From: Sinotaia quadrata
Lineage: Eukaryota > Mollusca > Gastropoda > Architaenioglossa > Viviparidae
DNA length: 64,000 nucleotides
Reading direction: 5' to 3'
NCBI GenBank assembly: GCA_028829895.1
Contig: CM054181.1
Location: forward strand, 46,779,759-46,843,758
Shown here: positions 39,567 to 53,728 of the stretch, piece after piece
Numbering within the stretch: the first letter of the stretch is position 1
Layout of the letters: the number at the start of each line of letters is the position of its first letter
The notes under the pieces: model-generated
Database searches by the model: none
Seen by the model: only the letters and a program-made list of their open reading frames with translations
Told to the model about the DNA's origin: nothing
Translations under genes and position numbers: made by a program

Positions 39567-42500
39567 CTGCAGACCAACGCAATCCAAGTGTTTGATTAGA
39601 AAGTAGTTTTCAGAAAAATAAAAAGTAAATTTCTTAATAAATCAATACATTATAGGTATATATCAAACAGCAGCAATATTCAAAAATAAGTATTGATTTA
39701 TTTGCAAGAAGCTATTTTTTCTTTGTTGTATATATTCTTAAGAACAACGAAATTACACAGAAAGTGACGCCTTTGATGAAGGCGACACGAGAAGAAAAGG
39801 TAACTAATAATATTTTTAAAAAAACTATTAAAAATTCATTTTAACCATACGAACATAATTAATTTTGCTTATCCATGTAAATCACGCTAGTGCCACACAG
39901 CAGTCTTTCTTTTTGCCTGGCTATGTTTCTAAAGATGGCTGAGTACGCTTATTGGCAGATGACAGTGAAGTTTACAATTGAGTTTGCTTAATGGCAGATG
40001 ACAGTGAAGTTTGCAGTTGAGTTCGTTTATTGGCACTTGACAGTGAAGTTTACAGCTGAGCTCTTTTATTGGCAAATGACAGTAAAGTTTACAGCTGAAT
40101 TTATTTATTGGCAGATGACAGTAAGGTTTACAAGATGATTTTTAACAAAGAAAGACTACTTCCAACTGCAAAAGATCTTGACAATCTTCAGAAACTGGAA
40201 AATGATCTTACAATCTTCAGAAACTGGAAAAAGAATGGAGTGTGTAATGCCACCCTCACGAGTGTCAATTGTTGAGTCAGAAAATCAGACAAAACATCGT
40301 AAAATACCTGTGGTGAAGTACATTTTCCTATCCCTATTTCTAGACTTAATTGTTATATAAATTGTTAAAATGTCAAAGTGAACCGACCTTGGGCACTCCT
40401 TATGATGGTACTTTTTATCAAGTGTCAAAGTTGGAAGTAAACAGCTCAGGTGGAGAATAGACTAGAAATTGTTGATGCAATCCAAGCCAGTTCCAACTGG
40501 ATGAGTAGTTTTTCTGACTAATATTCTCACACTTGTTCATAACAAATTCATCCAATGGGGATGGACTGGAAGGTTCTTTGTTGAAGAAGTACTCTATTCA
40601 AATCACATTGAATTTGAACATAACTCAAGTCCAGTCATACAGGCGATCATTAGCTTATTTTAAGTTAACTGACTGATAATGAAAGAATGGAGTTAGAAAT
40701 ATTTTGATTATGATTGCTATTGATATATGATTCGAATTAGAGAATGCTTATGTAATTGAACCATTATTTCTATATTCATTAATTTGACTACACTGTACAT
40801 TATACGTGAATTTTGACTGATGTTATATTTCTTATGCTGTGTGTGTATAGCACTAACAAAATTGTTGATAGGATTTGTAAGTTGAGAATGCTTGTAAGAA
40901 AGGAGTTTAGAGATAAAATGTGCCTGAAATTTATTGCTGCATTAATTTGACCTTTTGCAGAGTAAGCACACCTTTTCCTTTTGTTGCTTCCTACAGCAGT
41001 GACTACTGCACTCTACTTGATTACGTTGGTGTCTGCATCCACTGTTGTCATCACCTTATCAGTAAAACATGTTGTTGTAAGCTGATTCCTGTGAATTCTG
41101 TTCAAAAGCCAATATGGTGAAAATTTGTGGCTTGAATTTGGTCTCGAGAATTCAAGATTATTTTGAATGTTCCTCGTGGTGTGTTGAGGAAATGCACACG
41201 AAAATTCGAGAAAATTCCTCTTGATGTGCTTGACAGCATATGCAGAGTTCAGGACAATTCTCCCACGTGTGCTTGTTAGCACATGGAATATTCTGGAACT
41301 GTTATTTAATGTGTGTAGTTCACATGGACCCTCACCTGAATATGAAAGATTGTGACTTGTTGCAACTGCATAATTGTGAATACATGCTGGTGACAGCTGC
41401 CATCTTTGAAATGGTATGTGCATTGACTTTCATTATTTCTCTAAAACTCCACTCTCATTTTCATGATGATATTCATGAACTTGATTACATATTTATGTTA
41501 CTGACTGCTTACGTCTATGCTAGGATAAATTGAATGATTTTCCAGTGTTAATGGAACATAGTTGTGAAGTGATGTAAACGTTAATGTTCTTTTGATTATA
41601 TTCATATGTTGTATATTTGATTTTTGATTTAATAAAATTGTTTAATTTATTGACATTCGTACACATATTGATGACTGTATGTTGGAGGAGACAGAGAGTG
41701 AATGGGGGGCTCGCTAAATATAGAATAAAAGACAGATATGTCTTCTCCTTTAATAAGAAGTTTTCCACCTATGGAAATATTGTCTGACGGTAAATGTTTG
41801 TCATTAATGCTGTGGAAGAGAGAAAGGGTTTACAGCGCCCACATATCCACCTAGTGAGAGAGACGAGTGGTGTCTTCTGAAGAATTATTAATAACATAAA
41901 TTAAGATTCTCATCACTTGTAATTAGTTATGGATGATTAATTAAAGTAATAATAATCATAACCAATAACTAGTGTACTGTAGGCATTACAATACCACTGT
42001 TTCATTCATAAGCATCCATTGGAAGTTAGGAGTTTACATTATTTTTTCCAGTTTATCATGGAATGTTAATATGTTAACAATACTGCTGCAAATGACATCA
42101 GCACCTCAGTTTTTAAACATAATTTTAACTTCTGAAGCCAAACATCAAAGAAAATCTCTTCAATTTGTATTTTCTACTAAATTTTGAATATTGCTGCTCA
42201 ACACAAGATCCCTTCACAGCCAAGAACGTAAGAAAATTTGAAACTGTCTAGCACCTTGACTTATTGCAGGAGAACTTTCATAGAAATAAAGTGTGACGCC
42301 AATCCTTCAAGACCTCAAGTTTACCTTCAGCTAAGGTAAATGCTTTGGTCGCGATAAAATACCAAGCACAGAACAAGTTATCTAACATATCTGTTAATCA
42401 ACTCCCAACATCAATCACACGCAATCCTACTCAAAATATTGGACACCATTCTGCAGAATTAGCATGTAGACAGTTTCTGGTAAGGCAGACTCAACATTTT

Positions 42501-45341
42501 ATCTGCTGATACAAGACTCTTTGTTCGCATTAAGAAGTAACCTGAGTCAAACCACTCTGAGATGACAACAATGAAATACATATTTTAGTTGAACTAATAA
42601 ACTGTGGCCATTGCAGGCCTCAACACCAGTGTCCATTGGTGTTCAGTCTATTTAGATTGAAAGATGGAGTCTATATATAAATAAATAAATCTACAAACAA
42701 ACAAACATACAGAGATGTTTCTATATAAATATATTTGTTGTTTTTGTGCTGTTTTTTTTTTGTTCGTTTGTTTTTAATTCATTCGTTTGTTTGTTCGTTT
42801 GTTTGCTTGCTTATTTGTTCGTTTGTTTGCCGTGGACGAGAACGCCTTACCGGCTTGTGTCCGAGCTCCTTCATGATAGATGAAAGACGTCTCACTCGCC
42901 AAGTTGTATGATTTGTGACATACTGGTCAATACGAGGGACGAACGTGTCACTGTCAAGACCAGCGATTCCAATGTTCTTGAAGAAAACCGTTTCGCTTCG
43001 CTGATAATCTTTCGTGTTCATGCTATTTTTAATTTAAAGATAGAGAGAATAAAACAAGGAAACAAAATAATGTGATATCAGTTTTGCTATGTGTTTGTAA
43101 AGCAAAGAAATCAACCAGACTGTGACCGTACGCACAAATACATACTCACTCATACACGACACACTCATATACACCCACACACATCAAATAAATAAATAAA
43201 CATACAAATTTAAAGCACTGTAAACCATTTTAATCTACAGCAAACCAAAATGATCTAAAAACTGCTTTAGACCTAACTTCGTTCTCGTAATCAATTGAAC
43301 AGCTGTTATGAACAAAACCGCTCTCGAATCATGAACTTTAACCTTTTTGAAATGGTAGATTATTTCAAAGATTTCGGACCGTTGAAGAAACGCAATGGTG
43401 CAGAATTGTTAGGTTCCTTTCACAATATTTTTCAAAGTAAATAATATATTGTTTAGGTGTTTTATTAAAATGTATTTATTTTTTTAAAATTTAATAAATT
43501 ATAATAATTTTAATAACAATAATGGAGTAAACCAATGCTTGGTGGGTAGCTGTATACGGGTATACATCTGCTAGGTCAACGAGTGCTTGTGCGTCTGTAA
43601 CTCCAGGAAGGACCCGAACACTCCACCAAACAGGCGGCGCACCCATGACATCCAGAAAAACAGGCAAAGCAATCAGCCAACCTCCGCCTAACCACGGGTG
43701 ACTCAACCCTGACCAACAGGAGCGCGGCCACCTTTCTGCCCTATCCTCCACGGCCACAAAGAAAGCCAACACTATCCCACCTAACCCATATCCGGTCACC
43801 TTGTTTATTAAATCGGGCATTGCGCCTAGCACTTTCGCACACACCATACACGGGACTTTTTTTTCCATACACATACTCACTTCAGACTTCGCATCGGACC
43901 ACCGACGGAGAAGCACGATCGAAAACATGGAAAAACGCTCCACCCGATCTGCTGTCAACTCTACTACCCTGCCCCTTTCAGGGACGGAGGAACAAGTAGA
44001 CATTAGCCCTTTGCCCTTTTCAGGGCCGGGTGAACAAGACGCAATCGAGAAAGACGTAAATGCCAGGGAGATCACCATCTATTGCGACAAACACGGAAAA
44101 TACAAACTATGGCTGTCTTATCGGTGCCTGTCATTCGACGGCTATATAGACTGCTTTTCGAATCCATATACATATCTACTGTGGAATTTGTTTGCAACAA
44201 ATAACGAACGTGGTATACGTGAGGCTTTTCTGGTACATCAGCATTATACGAGAGGAGGTCCAAGAACAGCGGAAAACGAATCACAAACATCACCAATCGA
44301 CACTTGCGAGAAGGAAACAAATACACACATAGTCTGGAAAATTCCGCCAAAGACCAAAATTAACTCCACACAGACTATGAAGGAAAAAATTAAAGGCAAA
44401 ACGGCATTTTCTCAGACACCAGTATCAATGACGGAAGAAAAGAAAACGCAAACCCGAAGGACCACAACTGAGGAAAAAAAATACAAACAGAGGCAAAGAA
44501 AGAAAAAAAAATACATCTTAAAGCCACAAATACTCAGACAAATATCACCGAGACGAATGAAAAAGAAATCCAAACAAACGTACGAACAAAAGAACATCAA
44601 CAACCGAACGAAATTGATAACATACTGGACCAGGTTTCAATGGAGCTCGAGGCCGTACCCCTCTCACCTATACCAGCGGCGACGCCTCGACCACCAACAA
44701 CGGCGACAACGACAACAACATCAGAATGCCAGCCCACACCACCAACAACACCAGAACAGGGCGAAAAGAAAAAAAGACGGCGCCCGCCACCACACATTCG
44801 GAGGCAACAACAGCGCCCTCAACAACAACCGCAACAACATCGCGGACAGCAGCAACAACAACAACACTGGCTGTACCAGGAACAACAGTACCCCTCTTGG
44901 GGTTATTTTAACCATCCAATGGCCGATTTAATCCAACTGCTACTCGACCATCTGTACTAGCCGCCAGCGCCCACCTTTCAGGCATCCCAACGGACACCGG
45001 GGACAGCCACGACAACAACAACAACAACGACGCCACCATTGAGGAGGTCGGGAAGTCGAACAACCCGGGCACATGTACACACTGGGTATAGATCTGGTGT
45101 GTTACTAGCCTGGGCTCTGTAAGACACCCCCCTCACCATAACACCAGAAACGACAACATCAACGCCACCACCAGGAACAACAACAACATCGACTTCAACC
45201 CACGGATCACCGGGTTTGGAGTCCGCCTTTGCCGGCTAGACATGTTTTCTCAACGGACACACGCAGCAGCAGAAAGGCACCCCCCTCCCTCTCCCCCCTC
45301 TCCAAACGCGAAAGCGGCGGAAGCCGGAAGCGTTCCCCACA

Positions 45342-45372
<31 letters not shown>

Positions 45373-48300
45373 GCCTAGCACTTTGGACGGGAGGGCAGGC
45401 GACCCATCCACCCACCACCCACACAACCAAGACTAACAACAAGTAAATTTGTCTATCCGTATTTTATTTCTAAACTTGTTATATATATTATTAAATTGTC
45501 AAAGTGACCAGACTTTGGGCACTTCTTATGATGACATTTTTGTGTCAGAGATGGAGTAAACATTCGAGTTGAGAATATGCTAAATTTGATGATGTAATTC
45601 AAACTAGTTCCAACTGAATGAGTGGTTTCATTATCCAATAGTTAATATTTATGAGAACGAGACCAGCCAATGATCTGAAATTAAGAAGTTTACCTGCTTT
45701 AGAGAATTCTATTGTCCGATCACTTGAATTTGTTGTGGCAAGAAGTCCAATCATGGAAAGGTGGCCATTAGCTTAATGGTGAGTTAAGTGACTGACTGAG
45801 AGAGAATGGACTTAGAAATATTTTGTGCATTTTGCTATTGATGTCTTATACTTGTGTTTTATCATTTATGTACAGATGTATTATATGAGTAGACTATTAT
45901 TTCTACAAATGTTTGAACTAAGAAGCTCATATATAATAAGCTAAACACTTGACATTGTTTCTATTGAAACCACTCATAAAACTGATATGCTGTATTTATT
46001 AAGCTGTATGTATGTATCAGGCTACTAAATACTGTAGCAGGTAACTGTAAGTTGAGATTTGAATGTAAGAAAGAGTGGAGGTTAAAAAGAAATCAATTGG
46101 AAACTTATCATTTGTTCCATGATTATATTTTTACTGGGACAAAGCAGCCTTTCTTTGTGTTATTTTAATCTCCTGGTTTACTGATTATAAACCACTACGA
46201 TCATTGTGGATGTCTAGTGTAAGTGTAAGAATACACTACACTCCATTGATGTATGCTGGCAAGGTATGCTGACTACATCGAGCAATTTCTGGAACAGAGG
46301 TTACTAGAAAATGCTAAAATTGTTGTTCTGCTTGAGGGAGCTGGTACAGCAAGGAAATGCTTAGGTTAACATCAGAAGAATAACAAATAGCCAATGTTCT
46401 ACAACATGAGGAGAGAATCACATGAAAATTGACTCTAGTAACTGGATAATAAATTGTGGCTTTGTTACAAAAATTGTGCAAAAGACTATTAAGACAGCAC
46501 CTAATTCAGGTTATGTAAAAACTATTATCACTTATCTCAAATAACTCCATTTCTCTTCTCTGATAAAAACTATCCTGTGATTTATATTGACACTATTGTT
46601 GAATTGTATTTAGGATATAAGACAGTATGAATATAAAAATTATTTGAACATAGTTTTGTGGAAATAGTGATGTCAAGAATCTTTTTTTCATTGTATTTGT
46701 CATATGTATATTTGATTGTTGATTTAATAAATTTATTGTTGAATTTACTGACCTTACATATACTGATAATCTTATGTTGGAGAAGAAAGGGGGTGAAAGA
46801 AGAAAAGGGACTCACTAAATAGAGAATAAAGACGGATTTGTCTTCTCCTTTAGTAAGAAGTGTACCACCTACTGAAATATTGTGTGACGGTAAATGTTTG
46901 TCTTTAATGTTGTGGAAGAGAAAAAACGTTTAGGGCACCCGCATATCCACCAAGACTATATATTAAAAACACACCCATCAACTACACCAAGGCATCACTT
47001 TCGATGAAAACATAAATTTCTACCAGCACATCAACACCATACTGAGGCTAAACAAAACTCATCATGCTACGCTCCAGTAAGGGCAGGAATTGGGGAGCTG
47101 ATACACAAATACTCCTTAAAGTTACCAAATCCTTAGTCTACCCAATCATGGACTATGGAAGCACAACATACACAACCACCAACAACCCACGAATTAAAGC
47201 ATCACAAACAACACTATGCACTTGCATGCATGACTACCTCACATTAAAAAAAAGACGCAAATACTCAAACTATGGCAAGCAGAACCTCACATGGAGACTC
47301 TCTCCCCACCAATACACACCTACAAATAACTAAATGGGATTAAAAAAGAAAAAGAAAAAGAATACTGCAGACTGGCCATAAAACCAAATCCCAGACAGAC
47401 AAAAAATGGAATGACAACAACCACCCTACCAACTTACAAAACGACTGATAAAAACAACCTTGACACACTGAAGACCAACCACTTCCACGAATACCCTACC
47501 CCCCGTGAACAATTAACCATCTCCCACACACACTGAAGTATCACTACTACAAGCTCCCCATCCCAAAAAAGGCAACCCCTAACACACAAACAAAAAGCCC
47601 CTCGAGCACATAGAATACCAATACCTTAATCACTATCAGATATACACATATAGCCCCAAACAAAATGTAGGAACAGGAGCCGCGGTACTCAGCGAAAACA
47701 GGAACATACACCTACAAACTAAACAAAGCACACTTGACCCTAACAGTTGAGGTAATTGCCATCAAAAAAGCACTCAAACTCGCCTAGGCCACAGCCCCAA
47801 CACAACCAACAACATCCTCATACTAACCAACTCACTAACATCAATAGATCGCCTTTAAAACACCTTCTCAACCAGAACAGTGAACACGCATCACGACCAA
47901 ACATACATCGCTTTCTCCAAGCTGTAAGCGTAAGGCATTGAAACAGCACTATTGTGGACTCAGACACTGCAACTTCGACTTCAAAAATTCCGACTTTTCA
48001 ACTTTAAAAATTCCTACTTCTACGTTGATTTATCTACAAGCCCTCCCCCCCCCCCCTCACACACACACCCTTCCATTTTCCCCAGCACGAAATCTTCAGA
48101 AACCGGAAGCGCCCCCCCCCCCCCCAAGTCGCTGACTTATCTGGTTTCAGGGCTCCCACACGCCTTTCGTATTTTGTTCAAAAGTCGAAATATCTCCATT
48201 TCATTTTCTTTCGTATTAAAATCGCAGAAAACAAGATCTGTGCTTTTATGAACCTCATTTTATCTTCAATTAAAAGGCCACAGTTTGCAAAGTCTGCACT

Positions 48301-48622
48301 TATTCTGGATCTTTTCATTTTGTCACCAATTTTATAATGGTTGGAATTAATGCATTTGAACTAATGAATGTTACTGGAATTAGCTAAATTATATATGTGT
48401 GTTTGTGCGTGTGTGCGTTCTCGTGCGTGCTACTCTCATATTAAATCATCTATGGCTAGTTTAAAAATCTACGTTTGTAATATATTGTCAGCCAAAAAAG
48501 TAAAATCACTTTAACTTGTGCAGTTTTGACTTAGATTAAAATTAGGTCAGATCGCCCTGGAAGTAATCTCTAATGAAAATACATTTATAACCTATGAGCA
48601 AACACTTACATACACAATGGAC

Positions 48623-48675
<53 letters not shown>

Positions 48676-49034
48676 AGAAAAACACATACAAAATGCACAG
48701 AAACGTGTGCACACACACGCCAGCGAAAAGGAAATTCTCACCTCGGATCAAATGAATACACAGTACACCCTTGTTCTGCCATGGCATCGTCGAACTTAAA
48801 ATCATAATCGATTCTGAAAGGAAATCACGCCAAATAAAACATCAATACCTTCTCACCTTTAACTTTTAAACATTATTTGTGTAACTCGTAAATGGGGTTG
48901 ATGGAAGGGGAGAAAGAAAATATTCGTCAAGCAAATCTTGTTCAATTTAATTTATTCATTCCAGATGACTATTGCTTGTTTGCTTGTACATATGTAAGTG
49001 TGCGTGTGTTTGTTTCTGCGTGTTGTGTGTGTGT

Positions 49035-49106
<72 letters not shown>

Positions 49107-52100
49107 CTGTATGTTACTTTAATTGAGCCTTTTTATTTCGTTTTATAGCTTCAAGACGTACTTTTGTAAATATAAAAAAATCTATGCCCTATATACAACG
49201 TTGTAAAACATAAAAAAAATAACCACAGTTGGAAGTAAACAACCTGAGTTGAGAATATTCTAGAGATTGCTGATGTAATGCAAACTAGTTCAACTGGGTG
49301 AGTAGTTTTTATTATCCAATGGTTATGATTTATGAGAACGAGACCCACCAATGGGCTGAGATTAAAAAGTTTACCTGCTTTAGAGAATTCTATTGTCTGA
49401 TCACTTGAATTTGTTATGGCAAAAAATCCAGTCATGAAAGACAGTCATTAGCTTAATGGGTACAGCAGCCTTTCTTTTGTGTATGATTTGAACCTCCTGG
49501 TTTACTGATTTTAAAACGCTATGACTGACTGGTGTAAAGGCTGGAAGTAGTGTGTAAGTGCAAGAATATACTGCACTCCATTGATTTAATGGTGGTAAAG
49601 GTATGTTGACTACATCGAGGGATGTCTGGTACAGGGAAGTTACAAGAGTTTGGTACAATTGTTGTTCTGTTTGAAGTAAATAATCCGGCACCCATTTAAG
49701 CTTTGAGAGAACAAATGGCGAATCTGTTTCCAATGTGAGGAGAGAAACACGTAGAAATTGAACTGAACTATAACATCTGACATTGTTCAAAAAGTAGGTA
49801 AAAGACTATTCAGACAGTGCCTAATTCAGGTTATGTAAAATCTATGATTGCTTGTCTCTAATAATTCCATTTCTGTTCTCTCATAAGAACTATCCTGTGA
49901 TTTGCTTTGACATTAATCTGTTGAATTATATTTTAGGAAATAAGACGGTGTTGTACAGAAATTAGGCAAACTTGGTTTCATGGAAATATTGATGTCAAGT
50001 AATCTTTTTGATTGTATTTGTCATATGTATATTTGATTGTAGATTTAATAAATGTATTGACCTCCTTACACATATCGATAACCTTTTGTTGGAGAAGAAA
50101 AGGGGGGGGGGCTCTCTAAATATAAGATTAAAGACGGATTTGTCTTCTTCTTTAGTAAGAAGTTTTCCACCTACTGAATATTGTGTGATGGTAAATGTTG
50201 ACTTAATGTTGTGGTTAAGAGAAAATGTTTACAGCGCCAAGTGAGAGAGACGAGTGGTGTCTGTTAGAGAATTATTAATAACATAAATAAGAATGATTAA
50301 TTAATAATAATAATAATCATTCACTAAGTGGCGTTGACGTCACACTTCTCCAATACTCATCTCTTTTCAATTACGCATTTCTTCTCAACTACACATCTCG
50401 TCTCAACTAACTACAGAATCAGTTTTTTTCTGAGCTCTTATTTCCTGCAGCTTACATTTCCTCAGTGTCCGTTTCCTGCTTGGTATATCTCTAGCAACAA
50501 TATGTTCGTCTGCTTCGGGAACGTCATGCAATTTCTTGGAGATTACTGATTGGTTTTGCAACTCTCACATTGACCTACATACACTATCCAGTGCTTTATG
50601 CTGCGTGATTCTGTCATGCTTCGGTGATTTGAAACGAAGTTGGCGTATGATCCTCTCGACCTACATACATTGTAATGTTCTTTTTATAATATAGTACACA
50701 CCACTCTGCACGAGAAGCAATTTTTCCATGCACGACAAAATACTCACAAACATATATAAATACGGAGTTGGTCATAAGGTGAGTTCGTTAATACAAAATA
50801 TGTGAAATATTTAAGCAAAGTTGGTTGCACTCAGTAAATATTTTAATTTTAGTGGCAGCCATAATGTTACCTGGTCTACCCCCAGTTTTAAAATGACATA
50901 CTTCCATGTCCATACATGCCGTCTCGTTAATTAAGTTGTCTATTTGGCCTTTACATTTGGTGTTATGTGAGCTAAATGCAAGCAAATTTAGAGAAAAATA
51001 TTTAAAACATTTCGTTGAGATATAACAAGTATGCAGATGTGAATAAACCGGTTATTGATTTCTATGTACGCATGTGTGAATATGTGTGTGTACGTGTATG
51101 AATGCGTATGTGGATGTGTTGTTAGTATAGTGTAGTGTAGTGTGATAGGGTGCGTAATATCGTTGACTTTTCTCGAATTTGAAAACTGTTAGCAAAAAAT
51201 AAGTAGAGAAATCAGATTATTAATGAAGGGCTGGAAGAGGTGGGTGGGTAAGTGGCTAAAAGAATAAAGAATGAATTGAAGTTCACTGATCTCAACTCAT
51301 GAACAGTTTAAAAGTCCGCAAAGTGTTCAGAAATGTATTTACGTGTGACATTACTAATGCTAGTACGACAACCAGTCAAAGAGGTAAAGACTGAAAGATA
51401 AACTGAATTACACTAACACCCAAACCCTCATTGCGCTCTTCACTATCCACCTTTCACCACACAGACGCCAGGCAAACATGTGTCATACTCCTACTGACCG
51501 TACGTATTCCTGTGCACAACAAAAGTTAGAGATATGTCGTAATCTTATTACTAACCCGAATGAATACACGAGACAGGATTTCTTCGGTATCAGGCTAAAA
51601 TCAAAGCACACCCTCCAGTTCCCCATTCTGCGAACGTCAGTGCAGTTGTAATCTGTGGTCAACCAGTCGCTTTGGGATAAAGAAGAGGAGATAATCAATA
51701 TCAGCATTCATGGAGGGTTGGGAGCACTCCAGTGATTTATTTATAAACTAGGATGATTCAAACTCTTCCTCAGGCTATAACAACTCTTTAGTTAAGTTAC
51801 TGAAATCTCAAACTAAATTTCACATCACGTCTCTGTGTTATTAATACTCTTTTTATATATATATATAAAGAAACATAATCTGTTTATAGATTAACAATAT
51901 ATAAACTTGTTAATACTTGTTCTACTTGCCAGATGACGTGTCAGCGATTTTATTGCCAAGACAAAGAGTACTTATGCCTGATGGACTAGAAACTAGTAAA
52001 CAAATTTATAAAGGCAAGTGTAATATAAATGCTTTTCTTGCATTAAAATATGACCACCCACTTTTGTTCCAACCAAAATAAATAGGTGAGCAAAATTTGC

Positions 52101-53691
52101 TGTGAAGGAGCAAAGGTCAAGTTTCTCTTAATTTAAAACTGATTTAATAAGTATGATTGCTAGTGTTGACATATGGTCGCACATAATTATTATGTATGTA
52201 TGATGGAGCAAAGTTGCCCGCACATGTTTATGCAGTATTATTTATATTTATTCTGTTAATATTTATGTGGGAAGTTTAAAAGTAGACCTCGTTTACTACA
52301 CGTTAAGAATAAACATTGGAAAATCTTAATAGTTCTCTCCCCCCCCCCCCAGAAAATATTTTTTAAAAAAGGATAATTGGATTATGGCTCAGGTAACATT
52401 ATGATTAAATTATGTCAGTATGTTTGTTCTCCATGAACTCCATTGTAAAAAGTTTCTTTAACATTATGATTAAATTATGTCAGTGTGTTCTCCATGAACT
52501 CCATTGTAAAAAGTTTCTTTAACATTATGATTAAATTATGTCAGTGTGTTCTCCATGAACTCCATTGTAAAAAGTTTCTTTAACATTATGATTAAATTAT
52601 GTCAGTGTGTTCTCCATGAACTCCATTGTAAAAAGTTTCTTTGAAATAGGGAGTCTACTGCTAAAGCTTGTTAAAGGATAAACGGGGGGGGGGGGACTTT
52701 AACCATAGCCAGTTATAAATTGACCAATGGCCTGATACTGGCCAACAACACATCTAACCAATAGGAGAGACACAGAAAGTGACCTGATAGAAAAATCCCT
52801 TGTTCTTATCACTTTGATTTTTCCTGTCATCATGTCCAGTTTAAAGGCTGACTGAGAGCTGTGATGAGTTATCTGACTGATAGAGAAAGAGTGCAGAAAA
52901 ATTAGACTTAGAATTAGTTCTCAAGTATTTAGATTTTATGGTCTGTAATTAGACTCAGAGATTTTGAATTATTGTTTCTATGGAAGTTTGAATTATTGTT
53001 TCTATGGCTTGTAATTAGAGAGATTTTGTATATTACATTATTGAGCATTGGACACTGTTTTACTGCTTCAGTAGGGACCAAATCTAACTTTAAAGAAAAA
53101 ATAATTTTAATTTAAATTTATTAGGCAACCTTCTTACATTCCTTTTTTAATTAATCTGTAACTTGTAAACAAGGAACTAAGCTTTACTTCTGAATGAAAA
53201 TATAATAATAATTTTAATAAAATAGTTAAAATTACTACCGTCATTATAAATCTATTTAATGTTTTATCCTTCCTTAGTTCTAGTATGTGTTATTAATATC
53301 TTGTTTAAATAAATGGCACCTCTCATTTTTTTACCGAAATTGGGAGTGGGTAAAATTGCTTATGGAGGAATGGTATAATTGTTTCTTTTACTCAAAAGGA
53401 TTGCACTAATTTTACACAAAACCCGTTAAGATCAATATGGTAGACAATCATCGGTTGGTTGATTCCAGCAGAAACAATGGTATCGGGGATGTCTCAGATC
53501 TGAAGCACATGATCCTAGAAAAAATCCTGTGACCATCAGAATGATCCGACGACATAAAATGATATCTAAAAATTAGCCGAGCGACCCACAGATGATCTCA
53601 GAAACAATTGTCAAAAAAGTCCATTAATTCTCGAAAGATTCTTATAAATGGTGATGTTTTATTTTACCATATTCTATGGAGTAATTGTGTG

Positions 53692-53728
<37 letters not shown>

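Noticed and set aside
43491..44078. 195-codon minus-strand ORF
   Set aside because: Antisense to the LINE ORF1-like frame; no motif and compositionally an A/C-rich shadow.
43801..44931. 376-codon ORF as a host gene
   Set aside because: Its C-terminal third is the wrong frame of a frameshifted ORF1, and LINE RT/RNase H remains lie downstream.
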